64,000 bases of DNA. Origin: Paeniglutamicibacter sp. Y32M11. Lineage in GTDB: Bacteria; Actinomycetota; Actinomycetes; Actinomycetales; Micrococcaceae. The position numbers were made by a program, and so were the translations under genes. Shown in pieces: positions 14,599 through 22,868 of the stretch (position 1 is its first letter; each line of letters begins with the position of its first letter). The stretch lies in contig NZ_CP079107.1 in NCBI RefSeq assembly GCF_019285735.1, forward strand, positions 496,001-560,000, read 5' to 3'. The notes beneath the pieces were generated by a model. It was not told the DNA's origin and made no database searches. It saw only the letters and a list, made by a program, of their open reading frames with translations.

Positions 14599-15633
14599 CT
14601 ACTTGACCAGGTAGCTGCGCAGTTCGTCCAGGACGATCGAAGCGCCTGTCGGGCCCAGGCCCAGGAACCAGACGTCGTCGTTCACGCGTTGTACGTTCCC
14701 GGCCTTAACGGCCTCGAGCTTGTCCCAAATTGGGCCCTCGAGCGCGGCCTTTTCGCCGGTGGCCTCCGGGGTGCCGTAGGAGGTGTAGAAGATCCAGTCC
14801 GAGTCAGCCTCTGCCAGGTTCTCCCCGGAGATCTCCTTGGCCAGGTCATCAATGTCCTGGTTGGCCGGGCGGGAGAATCCGGCATCATTGAGAATCACGC
14901 CAATCAGTGAGGCGTTGCCATAGAGACGGATCTTCTCCGGCATGAAACGCAACAATGAAATCTTCGGATCTCCCTTCACGTCCTGGCCCAGCGCGGTGGC
15001 CTTATCCTGGTAGCCGTTCAACACCTCGACTGCCTTGGTTTCCTCGCCCAGCGCTGCCGCGGCAAGACGGAAGTTTTCCTTCCATGGGTAGCCCGGGCGG
15101 ATGGAGAAGACCGTCGGAGCGATCTGCGAGAGTTGCGGGTAGAGCTTGTCGGCACGCAGTTGCGAGCCGATGATCAGATCCGGTTTCAGCGCGGCGATGG
15201 CCTCGAGGTTCAGTTCCTGGATGGTGCCCACGGTCTTTGCGTCCTTGACGTCACCGGCCAGGTAGCTGGGGATCGAGTTGGCGCCCTCGGTGGAGGGGAT
15301 ACCGACCGGGGTGATGCCCAAGGACAGCACCGCATCAAGTTCGCCGGTGTCCAGCACTACGACGCGTTCGGGTTTCTTCTCGATCTGGGTCTCGCCGTTG
15401 GCATGCTCCAAGGTGCGCGGGAAGACACCCGGAGCGACATTGGCGCCGAACTTGGCGGTGGCCTCGTCAGCGGTGGAAAAACGTTCGCCGCCCACCGCCA
15501 CGTCGGAGTTGCCCGGCGCGGTGTCGGTGGTGCCGCCGGCTGCACAGCCCGCGGTTAGGGCGATGAGGAATAGAGCGGTTGCCGCCCGGGCGGAGCCGAA
15601 GCGGGGCCCGCGGTTCGAAGAAATCAATTTCAC
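14599..15633 (-). CDS. Iron-siderophore ABC transporter substrate-binding lipoprotein
   Basis: A 344-residue periplasmic-binding-type protein of the FepB/FhuD class that captures ferric siderophores at the outer face of the membrane. The N-terminus has a lipoprotein signal with lipobox LTAGC (Cys30). The core shows ERVVVLDTGELDAVLSLGI followed by IAALKPDLIIGS, typical of helical-backbone (class III) binding proteins. The start is GTG with no visible ribosome-binding site, so a leaderless mRNA is possible. It is divergent from two FecCD-type permeases across a 103-base region. Iron control by the IdeR encoded at 63 kb would be expected, but I see no convincing IdeR box in that region. Confidence 0.88.
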   Translation of the reverse strand: MKLISSNRGPRFGSARAATALFLIALTAGCAAGGTTDTAPGNSDVAVGGERFSTADEATAKFGANVAPGVFPRTLEHANGETQIEKKPERVVVLDTGELDAVLSLGITPVGIPSTEGANSIPSYLAGDVKDAKTVGTIQELNLEAIAALKPDLIIGSQLRADKLYPQLSQIAPTVFSIRPGYPWKENFRLAAAALGEETKAVEVLNGYQDKATALGQDVKGDPKISLLRFMPEKIRLYGNASLIGVILNDAGFSRPANQDIDDLAKEISGENLAEADSDWIFYTSYGTPEATGEKAALEGPIWDKLEAVKAGNVQRVNDDVWFLGLGPTGASIVLDELRSYLVK

Positions 15634-15736
15634 GACGTAAATGTATCGTATTGATGTTGCCCGCGCCTAAGCGATGTTGCCGTCCGGGGAAGACAACGCG
15701 GTAGTGTTGAACGGTTCGAAGCAAAGGAGAAGAATC

Positions 15737-16849
15737 GTGGCAAGTCCCAGCCCTGTTGCGGTGAACCCCGAAAACAGCCAAGCCAGCGACGTAATGAACG
15801 CCCAGACGGACCTGGTACCGGTCACGGGTGCTCCGGTGTCAGTGAAGAATCCGGGTCAATCGGCCCGCAGGTTGGCGCTTTTGCTCTGTTTCGCATTGCT
15901 ACTTGTGCTGCTGGCGCTCTTCTCACTGGCGGTGGGATCCAAACATATTGAATTTTCGGTGGTGATCGACGCGTTGCTGCGGCCCAACGATTCGGCCGAC
16001 CACGCCATCATCCGTGATTCGCGGCTGCCCCGCGCCATCTTGGGGATCCTCGCCGGAAGCGCCCTGGGCATTGCCGGGGCGCTGGTCCAATCCATGACTC
16101 GCAATGCACTGGCCGAACCCGGGATCCTTGGCGTGAACGCCGGCGCCTCGCTGGCGATCGTGATCGCCGTCGGCACCTTCGGCATCAACGGTTTTAACGG
16201 CTACGTCTGGTTTGCCTTCGGCGGTGCGGTGCTCGCCACTGGGGCCGTCTACCTGGTCGGGATGGCAGGGGCCAGATCCAGCGACCCGGTGCGACTGGTG
16301 CTGGCAGGTGTTGCCCTGGGTGCGGTGCTCTCGGGCATCGGCACGGCGCTGGCGCTGGTGCATCCCTCGGCCTTTGACCAATTGCGTGCCTGGACCATCG
16401 GTTCCTTGGAAGGTCGTTCGGGCGAGGTCCTGCTCCCGCTGACCGCAGCGGTGCTGCTGGGCTTCGTGCTGGCAGCCGGCACCGGCCGGTCGCTGAACGC
16501 GCTGGCGCTGGGAGACGACACGGCCCTGGCCTTGGGCTACAAGGTGGGGCGGGCCCGGGTGCTGATCCTGTTGGCCGTCACGGTGCTGGCCGGCGCCGCA
16601 ACCGCCGCGGTGGGGGCGATCAGCTTCCTAGGCTTGATGGCACCACACCTGGCCCGACGTTTCTCCGGTCCAGATGCACGCTGGATGCTTGCCTACACCG
16701 CGGTGCTGGCCCCGATCATCCTGCTGCTGGCCGATGTGCTGGGACGAGTCATCATTCCCGGTGAGCTCGAGGCCGGGGTCGTCTGTGCGTTTATCGGCGC
16801 CCCGGTGCTGATCCTGTTGGCACGCCGCAAGAAGCCGGTGGCGGTATGA
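15737..16849 (+). CDS. FecCD-family siderophore ABC transporter permease 1
   Basis: A 370-residue multi-pass permease of the BtuC/FecCD family. After a 55-residue hydrophilic N-terminus comes the first membrane helix, then the family motif RLPRAILGILAGSALGIAG and the C-terminal GAISFLGLMAPHLAR segment that contacts the ATPase. GTG at 15737 was chosen because AAAGGAGA lies 8 bases upstream; an in-frame ATG at 15674 has no such site. The stop overlaps the next gene (ATGA), showing translational coupling. The N-terminal extension is longer than in most family members. Confidence 0.9.
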   Translation: MASPSPVAVNPENSQASDVMNAQTDLVPVTGAPVSVKNPGQSARRLALLLCFALLLVLLALFSLAVGSKHIEFSVVIDALLRPNDSADHAIIRDSRLPRAILGILAGSALGIAGALVQSMTRNALAEPGILGVNAGASLAIVIAVGTFGINGFNGYVWFAFGGAVLATGAVYLVGMAGARSSDPVRLVLAGVALGAVLSGIGTALALVHPSAFDQLRAWTIGSLEGRSGEVLLPLTAAVLLGFVLAAGTGRSLNALALGDDTALALGYKVGRARVLILLAVTVLAGAATAAVGAISFLGLMAPHLARRFSGPDARWMLAYTAVLAPIILLLADVLGRVIIPGELEAGVVCAFIGAPVLILLARRKKPVAV

Positions 16850-17916
16850 GCAACACCAAACGATCCTCAAAATCTCTCTCCCCGACTCCCGCCACCACGG
16901 CGAGCCAGAAAGCCGGCGCCTCGCGCCTGGGCCGCGAGACGGCGCTCTGCCTGGTGCTCCTGGCATTGGCCGCGCTCATCGCCTTACTGGTCATTGGCAG
17001 CGGCGACTATCCGATGGGGCCGGTGAGGGTCATGCAGGTGATCTTCGGCGGCGGGGAGGGCCTTGAGAGCACCATCGTATTCCAATGGCGCGCCCCGCGC
17101 GCGGTGGCGGCGTTGGCCTTTGGCGCCGCACTCGGCGTGGCCGGTGCGGTATTCCAGTCACTCACCCGCAATCCGCTGGGCTCGCCCGACATCATCGGTT
17201 TTTCCACCGGCGCCTACACCGGTGCGCTGCTGGCCCTCACCCTGGTGGGCGGCAGCTTCCTGGCCACCTCGATGGGCGCGCTAGCCGGAGGTCTGGCCAC
17301 GGCCCTGGCCGTGTATTTCCTGGCCTGGCGGCGCGGCTCCCACGGCTTCAGGCTGATCCTGGTGGGCATCGGGGTTTCGGCCATGCTGGCGGCGCTGAAC
17401 CAATGGCTGGTGTTGCGCGCCGAAATCGAGGTGGCGATGGCCGCGGCGGTCTGGGGAGCCGGAACCCTTAACGGGGTCGGCTGGCCGGTGCTCATTCCCG
17501 CGTTGCTCGCCATTGTGCCGGTCCTGGGCCTCACCCTGGCCGGAGGCAGGCACCTGGGCATGCTGGAGCTGGGAGACGACACGGCCACGGCGTTGGGCGT
17601 GCGGGTGGAACCGGCGCGGTTGGTTTTGATCGTGCTGGCGGTGCTGCTGACCTCCGCGGCCACCGCCGTCGCCGGACCCATCGCCTTTGTGGCGTTGGTG
17701 GCCCCGCAACTGGCCCAGCGGCTGAACCGAGCCGCGGGCATGCGTTTGGCCCCCGCCGCCTGCATGGGCGCCTTGCTGCTGGTGGCCAGCGACCTGGTGG
17801 CCCAACGGATCTTTGCCCCGGTGCAACTGCCGGTAGGCGTGGTGACGGTGAGCATCGGTGGCATCTACCTGATCTGGCTGCTGGCCCGCGAGGGACGCAG
17901 CCGCACCCAGGCATAA
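16846..17916 (+). CDS. FecCD-family siderophore ABC transporter permease 2
   Basis: A 356-residue second permease, overlapping the first by 4 bases. It shows RAVAALAFGAALGVAGAVFQ, GDDTATALG and the ATPase-contact segment PIAFVALVAPQLAQRL. The two permeases form the membrane heterodimer of a ferric-siderophore importer together with the divergent binding protein. No ATP-binding gene follows; the next gene is convergent. The cognate FecE/FhuC-type ATPase must therefore be encoded elsewhere, as is common in actinobacteria. Confidence 0.9.
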   Translation: MSNTKRSSKSLSPTPATTASQKAGASRLGRETALCLVLLALAALIALLVIGSGDYPMGPVRVMQVIFGGGEGLESTIVFQWRAPRAVAALAFGAALGVAGAVFQSLTRNPLGSPDIIGFSTGAYTGALLALTLVGGSFLATSMGALAGGLATALAVYFLAWRRGSHGFRLILVGIGVSAMLAALNQWLVLRAEIEVAMAAAVWGAGTLNGVGWPVLIPALLAIVPVLGLTLAGGRHLGMLELGDDTATALGVRVEPARLVLIVLAVLLTSAATAVAGPIAFVALVAPQLAQRLNRAAGMRLAPAACMGALLLVASDLVAQRIFAPVQLPVGVVTVSIGGIYLIWLLAREGRSRTQA

Positions 17917-17944
17917 GACGCGCGAAACGCTCACTCAGCGAGGA

Positions 17945-19699
17945 TTAGTCATCTATGGCGCGCAACCAGATCGCCGAATTGGCGCCCAATAGGCCCCGTG
18001 CGGCCAGCGTGGCACCGTCGGGATCGGAGTAGAGCAGCGGTTCACCGGCCGGCAGCGGCACCGAAGCGGCGGAAAGATTCAGCACGCTAATGGTGTTTGA
18101 ATTGCGGATCGCCAGCACCTCGGGCAGTTCGGGATTCTTAAAGAAGGCCAGCGAACCCAGACCCAGACCCAATTCGCTGCGCAGCGCCAGCGCCGTGCGG
18201 TAGAGATTTAGTGTGGAGGCGGGGTCATCCTCCTGCACGTCGCGGGCCAGCGTGGCCCAATCTGCCGGCTGCGGTAGCCAGGTGTCCCCGGTGGGCGAAA
18301 AGCCATAGGCGGGGACATCATGCACCCAGGGGATCGGCACCCGGCAGCCATCGCGTCCAATGCGTTCGCCGTTGCTGCGCAAAAAGGTGGGGTCCTGGCG
18401 GAACTGATCGGCCAACGTGGTGTGGTCACCCAGGCCCAGCTCTTCACCCTGATAGAGGTAAGCGCCACCGGGCAGGCCCAGCATGAATACCGTCGCTGCC
18501 CGCGCCCGGGTCAGGCCCAGTGCGGTATCCGGCTGCGGATCGCGTGGACCAATGCCGTCGCCCAGATCCAGTGCAACATTATCGAGCCCGAAGCGCGTGG
18601 CATGACGGGAGACATCGTGGTTGGAGAGCACCCAGGTGGTGGGGGCATCAACCGCGTCAAAGGCCTCGAGTGATTCGCCAATGACCGCGGCCAGCGCGTC
18701 CCTGTCCCAGAGCGTGCGCAAGTAATCGAAATTGAACGACTGATGCATCTGGCCCGGGGCCACCCAATCGGCCAGACGGGTCAGTGGGCGCACATTGGCC
18801 TCCGAGCAGAGCACCGGTTCACCGGGGTACTCATCGCAGATCTCGCGCCAGCGCGCAAACACTTGGTGCAGCTCGGGCTGGGCGAACATGGGGGCATCGG
18901 CGAAGGGGAAGCCCGGGCGCGGGGTACCGTCTGGGGCACCGCCCCAGTTAGGCAGGCCCTCCTTCTTGAACATCGCGTGGGCGACGTCGATCCGAAAGCC
19001 GCCGGCGCCGGCATCCAGCCAGAAGCGCAGCGTCGTTTCGAATTCTTCCTGCACCGCGGGATTGCGCCAGTTGAAGTCGGGCTGGGTAGCGTCAAAGAGA
19101 TGGAAGTAGTACTGGCCCGGTGTTCCATCGGGGTTCGGAACACGGGTCCAGCCCGAACCGCCGAAGAGCGAGAACCAGTTGTTTGGCGGGGTGTTCCCAC
19201 CCTCACCCAGCCCATCGGCAAAGTGGAACATGGCACGTTCGGCCGAGCCCGGTGCCGCGGCCAGCGCTGCCCGAAACAGCTCGTGCTCGTTGGAGCAGTG
19301 GTTGGGCACGATGTCGATGATGATGCGGATGCCGAAGGATGCGGCGGTACTGATCAGCGTCTTGGCATCCTCCATGGTGCCAAAGAGTGGATCAACGCCC
19401 CGGTAATCGGAGACGTCATAGCCGGCGTCTTTTTGTGGGGAGGGGAAGAACGGGGAGAGCCAGATGGCATCGACGCCCAGGGTGGCAATCTTGGGCAGTT
19501 CGGCGGTGATACCGGCCAGATCGCCCATGCCGGAGCCGGTGGAATCCTTGAAGGAGCGTGGGTAGATTTGGTAGATCACCGCGCGGCGCCACCACTGCTC
19601 GCCTTGGGATGATTCATGTAGCACCGGCTGTAGTGCGTAGGGAGAGCCGGGGGTGATCTGGGTATCCGGTGTGCCGGAGGCATCCAAGGGTAGCGACAT
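17945..19699 (-). CDS. GH13 alpha-glucosidase (oligo-1,6-/alpha-glucosidase type), paralogue A
   Basis: A 584-residue cytoplasmic glycoside hydrolase family 13 enzyme with no signal peptide, expected to split maltose-type or isomaltose-type oligosaccharides to glucose. The barrel motifs are in order: IIDIVPNH (about 127-134), GFRIDVAH with nucleophile Asp238, LCSEANV with acid/base Glu300, and SNHDVSRH with Asp362. It is the last gene of a probable three-gene unit (GH13 paralogue B, lacI, this gene) and ends convergent to the siderophore permease. The other GH13 at 20845 has the same length and the same catalytic numbering, indicating gene duplication. Exact substrate is not deducible. Confidence 0.93.
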   Translation of the reverse strand: MSLPLDASGTPDTQITPGSPYALQPVLHESSQGEQWWRRAVIYQIYPRSFKDSTGSGMGDLAGITAELPKIATLGVDAIWLSPFFPSPQKDAGYDVSDYRGVDPLFGTMEDAKTLISTAASFGIRIIIDIVPNHCSNEHELFRAALAAAPGSAERAMFHFADGLGEGGNTPPNNWFSLFGGSGWTRVPNPDGTPGQYYFHLFDATQPDFNWRNPAVQEEFETTLRFWLDAGAGGFRIDVAHAMFKKEGLPNWGGAPDGTPRPGFPFADAPMFAQPELHQVFARWREICDEYPGEPVLCSEANVRPLTRLADWVAPGQMHQSFNFDYLRTLWDRDALAAVIGESLEAFDAVDAPTTWVLSNHDVSRHATRFGLDNVALDLGDGIGPRDPQPDTALGLTRARAATVFMLGLPGGAYLYQGEELGLGDHTTLADQFRQDPTFLRSNGERIGRDGCRVPIPWVHDVPAYGFSPTGDTWLPQPADWATLARDVQEDDPASTLNLYRTALALRSELGLGLGSLAFFKNPELPEVLAIRNSNTISVLNLSAASVPLPAGEPLLYSDPDGATLAARGLLGANSAIWLRAIDD

Positions 19700-19752
19700 G
19701 AGTTCCAGCCTATCTACTGGTGGGAGCGATACGGGGAAGAAATGATGGGTGG

Positions 19753-20781
19753 CTAGTGCGTGGCTGGCGGCGCGGTGGAGGTGCGCAGCACAAATTCGGT
19801 GGGGAAAAATTCGTCGGCCGGTGCCGGCGCGGCAGCCTCGCTGGTTGATTCATCGAGCAACTCCATCATGCGCGCCACCGCGGCCTCACCCTGCGCGCTG
19901 GGGTGCTGTGCCACGGTGGTCAGTCCGAAGAGTTCACCAAGTTCGTGCCCGTCGATGCCGATGACGGAGAAATCCCCGGGCAATGACAGTCCCAGATCGC
20001 GCGCGGCCATGAGCGCGCCGAAGGCCATCTCATCGGAGGCGCACAGCATGGCGGTGGGCCGGCCGCGGGGATTTGAGAGCATGCTGCGTACTTTTTGGTG
20101 GGCACCGGCCATGGTGAAATCCGCGTCCAGCAGCCATTGCGGGTTCACCGCTAGATCGGCTTGATCCATGGCGTACTCGAAGCCATCGAGCCGGGCGGTG
20201 GGCAAGTTGAAGTCGACGTTAAAGACGTCGGCGCCGCCGAGGAAGGCGATGTTCCGGTGCCCCAGAGAGATCAGGTGCTCGGTGGCCAGCGAGGCAATGT
20301 TAAAGTCATCAACCCGGATGGTGTCTACCTCCGGCAAGAGACCGCCCAGTGCCACCAGCGGCTTATTCACCGCGCGCAGCTGCGCCAGCTCCGCGTCGGT
20401 CAACTTCAGGGTCACGGTGATGACTCCGTCGAGGCGTTGGCGCATCAACAGGTCCTGGAAGACGGCATCGCGGTGCCGCTGCTCACCGCTGGTGTTGTAC
20501 AGCGTGAGGTCATAACCGCGTTCGTTGAGTTCCTGCGTGGCGCCCTGCAGCACGTTGGCGTAGTACCAGCGCGAGACCGTGGGCATCACGATACCGATGT
20601 TGCGGCTGCGCCCCGAAGCCAGAGATGACGCGTTATAGGAAAGTACGTAGCCCAAGTCCTTAGCGGCCCGTTGCACCGCCTCGCGCGATGCGGCGGAGAC
20701 CTTCCCGTTCCCGGAGAGGGCTCGGGAAACCGTGGCAACGGAGACCCCTGCGCGCAGGGCGACGTCCTTGATGCTGGCCAT
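19753..20781 (-). CDS. LacI-family transcriptional regulator of the maltose/alpha-glucoside region
   Basis: A 342-residue repressor with an N-terminal LacI helix-turn-helix (IKDVALRAGVSVATVSRAL, about 3-21), a hinge helix (NASSLASGRS) and a periplasmic-binding-like effector domain. A strong ribosome-binding site (GAAGGAG) precedes the ATG. It lies between two GH13 alpha-glucosidase genes on the same strand, and CG-centred operators occur in the divergent GH13/malE promoter region, so it probably controls both this operon and the MalEFG operon in response to a maltose-type sugar. Autoregulation follows if the three genes are one transcript. Confidence 0.92.
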   Translation of the reverse strand: MASIKDVALRAGVSVATVSRALSGNGKVSAASREAVQRAAKDLGYVLSYNASSLASGRSRNIGIVMPTVSRWYYANVLQGATQELNERGYDLTLYNTSGEQRHRDAVFQDLLMRQRLDGVITVTLKLTDAELAQLRAVNKPLVALGGLLPEVDTIRVDDFNIASLATEHLISLGHRNIAFLGGADVFNVDFNLPTARLDGFEYAMDQADLAVNPQWLLDADFTMAGAHQKVRSMLSNPRGRPTAMLCASDEMAFGALMAARDLGLSLPGDFSVIGIDGHELGELFGLTTVAQHPSAQGEAAVARMMELLDESTSEAAAPAPADEFFPTEFVLRTSTAPPATH

Positions 20782-20820
20782 GTACTCCCAAGCTCCTTCG
20801 TTGTCGTTTTTGATGATGCG

Positions 20821-20844
20821 CGGCTGACCCCGAGGGGTCAGCCG
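20821..20844 (-). promoter_or_regulatory. Intercistronic stem-loop between GH13 paralogue B and lacI
   Basis: An 11-bp stem CGGCTGACCCC / GGGGTCAGCCG begins at the base after the GH13 stop codon. No T run follows, so it is more likely to partially attenuate or stabilise the transcript than to end it. Confidence 0.55.
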
Positions 20845-22599
20845 TTAGGCATGGTGCAGAGAAATCCAAACCGCGGAATTTGGATTTAACAGCGCCGAAG
20901 TAGCCGCGTTCAGGGCATTGCTTGAACTGGCCAGCAACACCTCTCCGGCCGGCAAAACCACCGGCTCGGTCCCCAGATTCAGCACCACGAGGATCTCGGA
21001 ATTTTCGAAGCCCAACAGGCTTGAGGTGTTGGTGTCCTCAAGCCAGTTTAGGTCGCCCAAGCCCAGCTGGTGTGCGGAGCGTAGTCGGAGGGCCTCCTTG
21101 TAGAAGTTCAGGGTGGAGTGTGGATCGGACGTTTGGGCTTCCCGCGTCAGCGACGCCCACTCTTGTGGTTGCGGGAGCCATGATGCTTCGGAATCGCTGA
21201 AGCCCAGCGATGCGCTCGATGAGTCCCACGGCAACGGGACCCTGCAGCCATCACGGCCCAGGCGCTCGCCGTTGGTGCGTGCGAAGGACGGGTCCTGCCG
21301 GTACTCGGGGTCGAGCATGGTGTTATCTCCGAGTCCCAGCTCTTCGCCCTGATACAGGTAGGCGCCTCCGGGAAGCCCCAACATGAATAAGGTGGCGGCG
21401 CGGGCGCGGGCCAGCCCGAGGCATAAATCTGGTTGAATATCGTCCGGGCCCAGGCCATCACCGTCGCGTGGGGAGGGGACGACTGCTCCGAGTCGGGTGG
21501 CGTGCCGTGGGACGTCATGGTTCGACAGCACCCAGGTGGTGGGTGCACCGACGGCATCAAAGGCCTTCAATGAGCGAGTAATGATGGTCTTGAGAGCCTT
21601 CCCGTCCCATCCGGTGTGCAGGAAGGGGAAATTGAAGGACTGGTGCATCTCATCCGGGCGCACCCAGTCGGCCATGGCCTCGATGGGGTGCACATTGGCC
21701 TCCGCGCACAGCACGCGCTCGCCGTCGTACTCCTCGCAAACCGCACGCCAGCGGCGGTAGACATCGTGGACGGCGCTCTGGCCAAACATCGGCGCATCGG
21801 CGAAGGGATAGCCCGGGGAATCCGCGCCATCTGCCCGTCCGTTCCAATCCGGAAGGCCGGGGGCCTTGAGCAGGGCGTGGGCGACATCCACGCGGAAACC
21901 TCCGGCGCCGCGATCCAGCCAGAAGCGCAGTACGGATTCGAATTCGTCGCCTACCGCAGGGTTGTCCCAGTTGAAATCGGGCTGGGAGGAATCAAAGAGG
22001 TGCAGGTAGTACTGGCCCTTGGTGCCGTCGGGTTCGGTAATGCGAGTCCAGGCGGATCCGCCAAAGTGTGAAAGCCAGTTATTGGGCGGCAACTGGCCAT
22101 CTTCTCCCCGTCCGTCGCGGAAGACGAAGAACTCGCGGGCGGCAGAGCCCCTGGGGGAGACCAGCGCTTGGCGGAAGAGGACATGTTCGTCGGAGCAGTG
22201 GTTGGGTACAAGATCCACCAGGATTTTGACCTCGAGCCGATTGGCCTCGGTGATGAGGTCATCAAAGTCCTGGAGGTTTCCGAAGATCGGGTCAACCGCG
22301 CGGTAGTCGGAGACGTCGTAGCCAGCGTCCTTTTGCGGGGAAGCAAAAAACGGGGAAAGCCAGACGGCGTCAACACCGAGGTCGGCAACGTGGTGAAGTT
22401 CGGCGGTAATGCCGGGCAGATCCCCGATGCCATTGGATGTGGTGTCACGGAAGGAACGTGGGTAGATCTGGTAGATGACCGAGCGGCGCCACCATTCCGC
22501 ACTCGTAGAGGACTCGTGGGTCGGGTCCTGGAACCGGGCGTGGATTTCGTGCGGGGTGGCGGTGGGGAGTTCTTCGGTCTGTGACATGCGCTCCATCAT
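20845..22599 (-). CDS. GH13 alpha-glucosidase, paralogue B
   Basis: A 584-residue family 13 hydrolase closely related to the enzyme at 17945. Asp238 (GFRVDVAH), Glu300 (LCAEANV) and Asp362 (SNHDVPRH) fall at identical residue numbers, and the N-terminal WWRRSVIYQIYPRSF motif is shared. It is the first gene of the unit with lacI and paralogue A. The start is uncertain: ATG codons occur at residues 1, 2 and 5, none with a well-spaced ribosome-binding site. A promoter-like pair at 22611-22639 lies so close that the message may be leaderless. Confidence 0.92.
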   Translation of the reverse strand: MMERMSQTEELPTATPHEIHARFQDPTHESSTSAEWWRRSVIYQIYPRSFRDTTSNGIGDLPGITAELHHVADLGVDAVWLSPFFASPQKDAGYDVSDYRAVDPIFGNLQDFDDLITEANRLEVKILVDLVPNHCSDEHVLFRQALVSPRGSAAREFFVFRDGRGEDGQLPPNNWLSHFGGSAWTRITEPDGTKGQYYLHLFDSSQPDFNWDNPAVGDEFESVLRFWLDRGAGGFRVDVAHALLKAPGLPDWNGRADGADSPGYPFADAPMFGQSAVHDVYRRWRAVCEEYDGERVLCAEANVHPIEAMADWVRPDEMHQSFNFPFLHTGWDGKALKTIITRSLKAFDAVGAPTTWVLSNHDVPRHATRLGAVVPSPRDGDGLGPDDIQPDLCLGLARARAATLFMLGLPGGAYLYQGEELGLGDNTMLDPEYRQDPSFARTNGERLGRDGCRVPLPWDSSSASLGFSDSEASWLPQPQEWASLTREAQTSDPHSTLNFYKEALRLRSAHQLGLGDLNWLEDTNTSSLLGFENSEILVVLNLGTEPVVLPAGEVLLASSSNALNAATSALLNPNSAVWISLHHA

Positions 22600-22610
22600 A
22601 ACGATGAAAT

Positions 22611-22639
22611 CACAAAAAGTGGAAGCGTTTCCATTTCAA
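22611..22639 (-). promoter_or_regulatory. Candidate promoter of GH13 paralogue B
   Basis: On the minus strand TTGAAA (22639-22634) and TTTGTG (22616-22611) are 17 bases apart. The spacer contains the LacI-type operator 22620-22633, a position suited to repression. The predicted transcript start would be within a few bases of the first ATG. Motif-based inference only. Confidence 0.35.
22620..22633. promoter_or_regulatory. LacI-type operator upstream of GH13 paralogue B
   Basis: TGGAAGCGTTTCCA, an almost perfect 14-bp dyad centred on CG, as recognised by LacI-family regulators. It lies 20 bases upstream of the GH13 start. Confidence 0.75.
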
Positions 22640-22783
22640 CCACTTCGAACCGTCGATCACTCCTGCCGGTGCGAAAATTATTTGACGCCCCGAAAACTCT
22701 AGTGTTTATCAGTGATTATGCGGGAAACTTGTCACCAAAGAGAGGTGCGCCCGAGAATTTGGGCTATTGTGATCTGGACGACA

Positions 22784-22805
22784 TGAGTGAAAGCGTTTAC
22801 ACTCA
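22784..22805. promoter_or_regulatory. LacI-type operator upstream of malE-like gene
   Basis: An imperfect 22-bp dyad beginning TGAGTGAAAG and ending TTTACACTCA, with a CG centre and the same GAAAGCGTTT core type as the operator at 22620. It lies 63 bases upstream of the binding-protein gene, in its presumed promoter or early leader. Confidence 0.72.
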
Positions 22806-22868
22806 ATCTCACGACTCCAGCGCCGAAGGTTCGATCCCGGGCGCATAACACTCGAAAGAGGAATCATC

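Noticed and set aside
15634-15736. IdeR/DtxR box in the divergent siderophore region
   Set aside because: Only a half-site-like GCCTAA/TTAGGC is visible; no 19-bp dyad close to consensus.
17214-17864. Long minus-strand frames opposite the FecCD permease genes
   Set aside because: Shadow frames of high-GC coding DNA. The plus-strand genes show clear family motifs and coupled starts.
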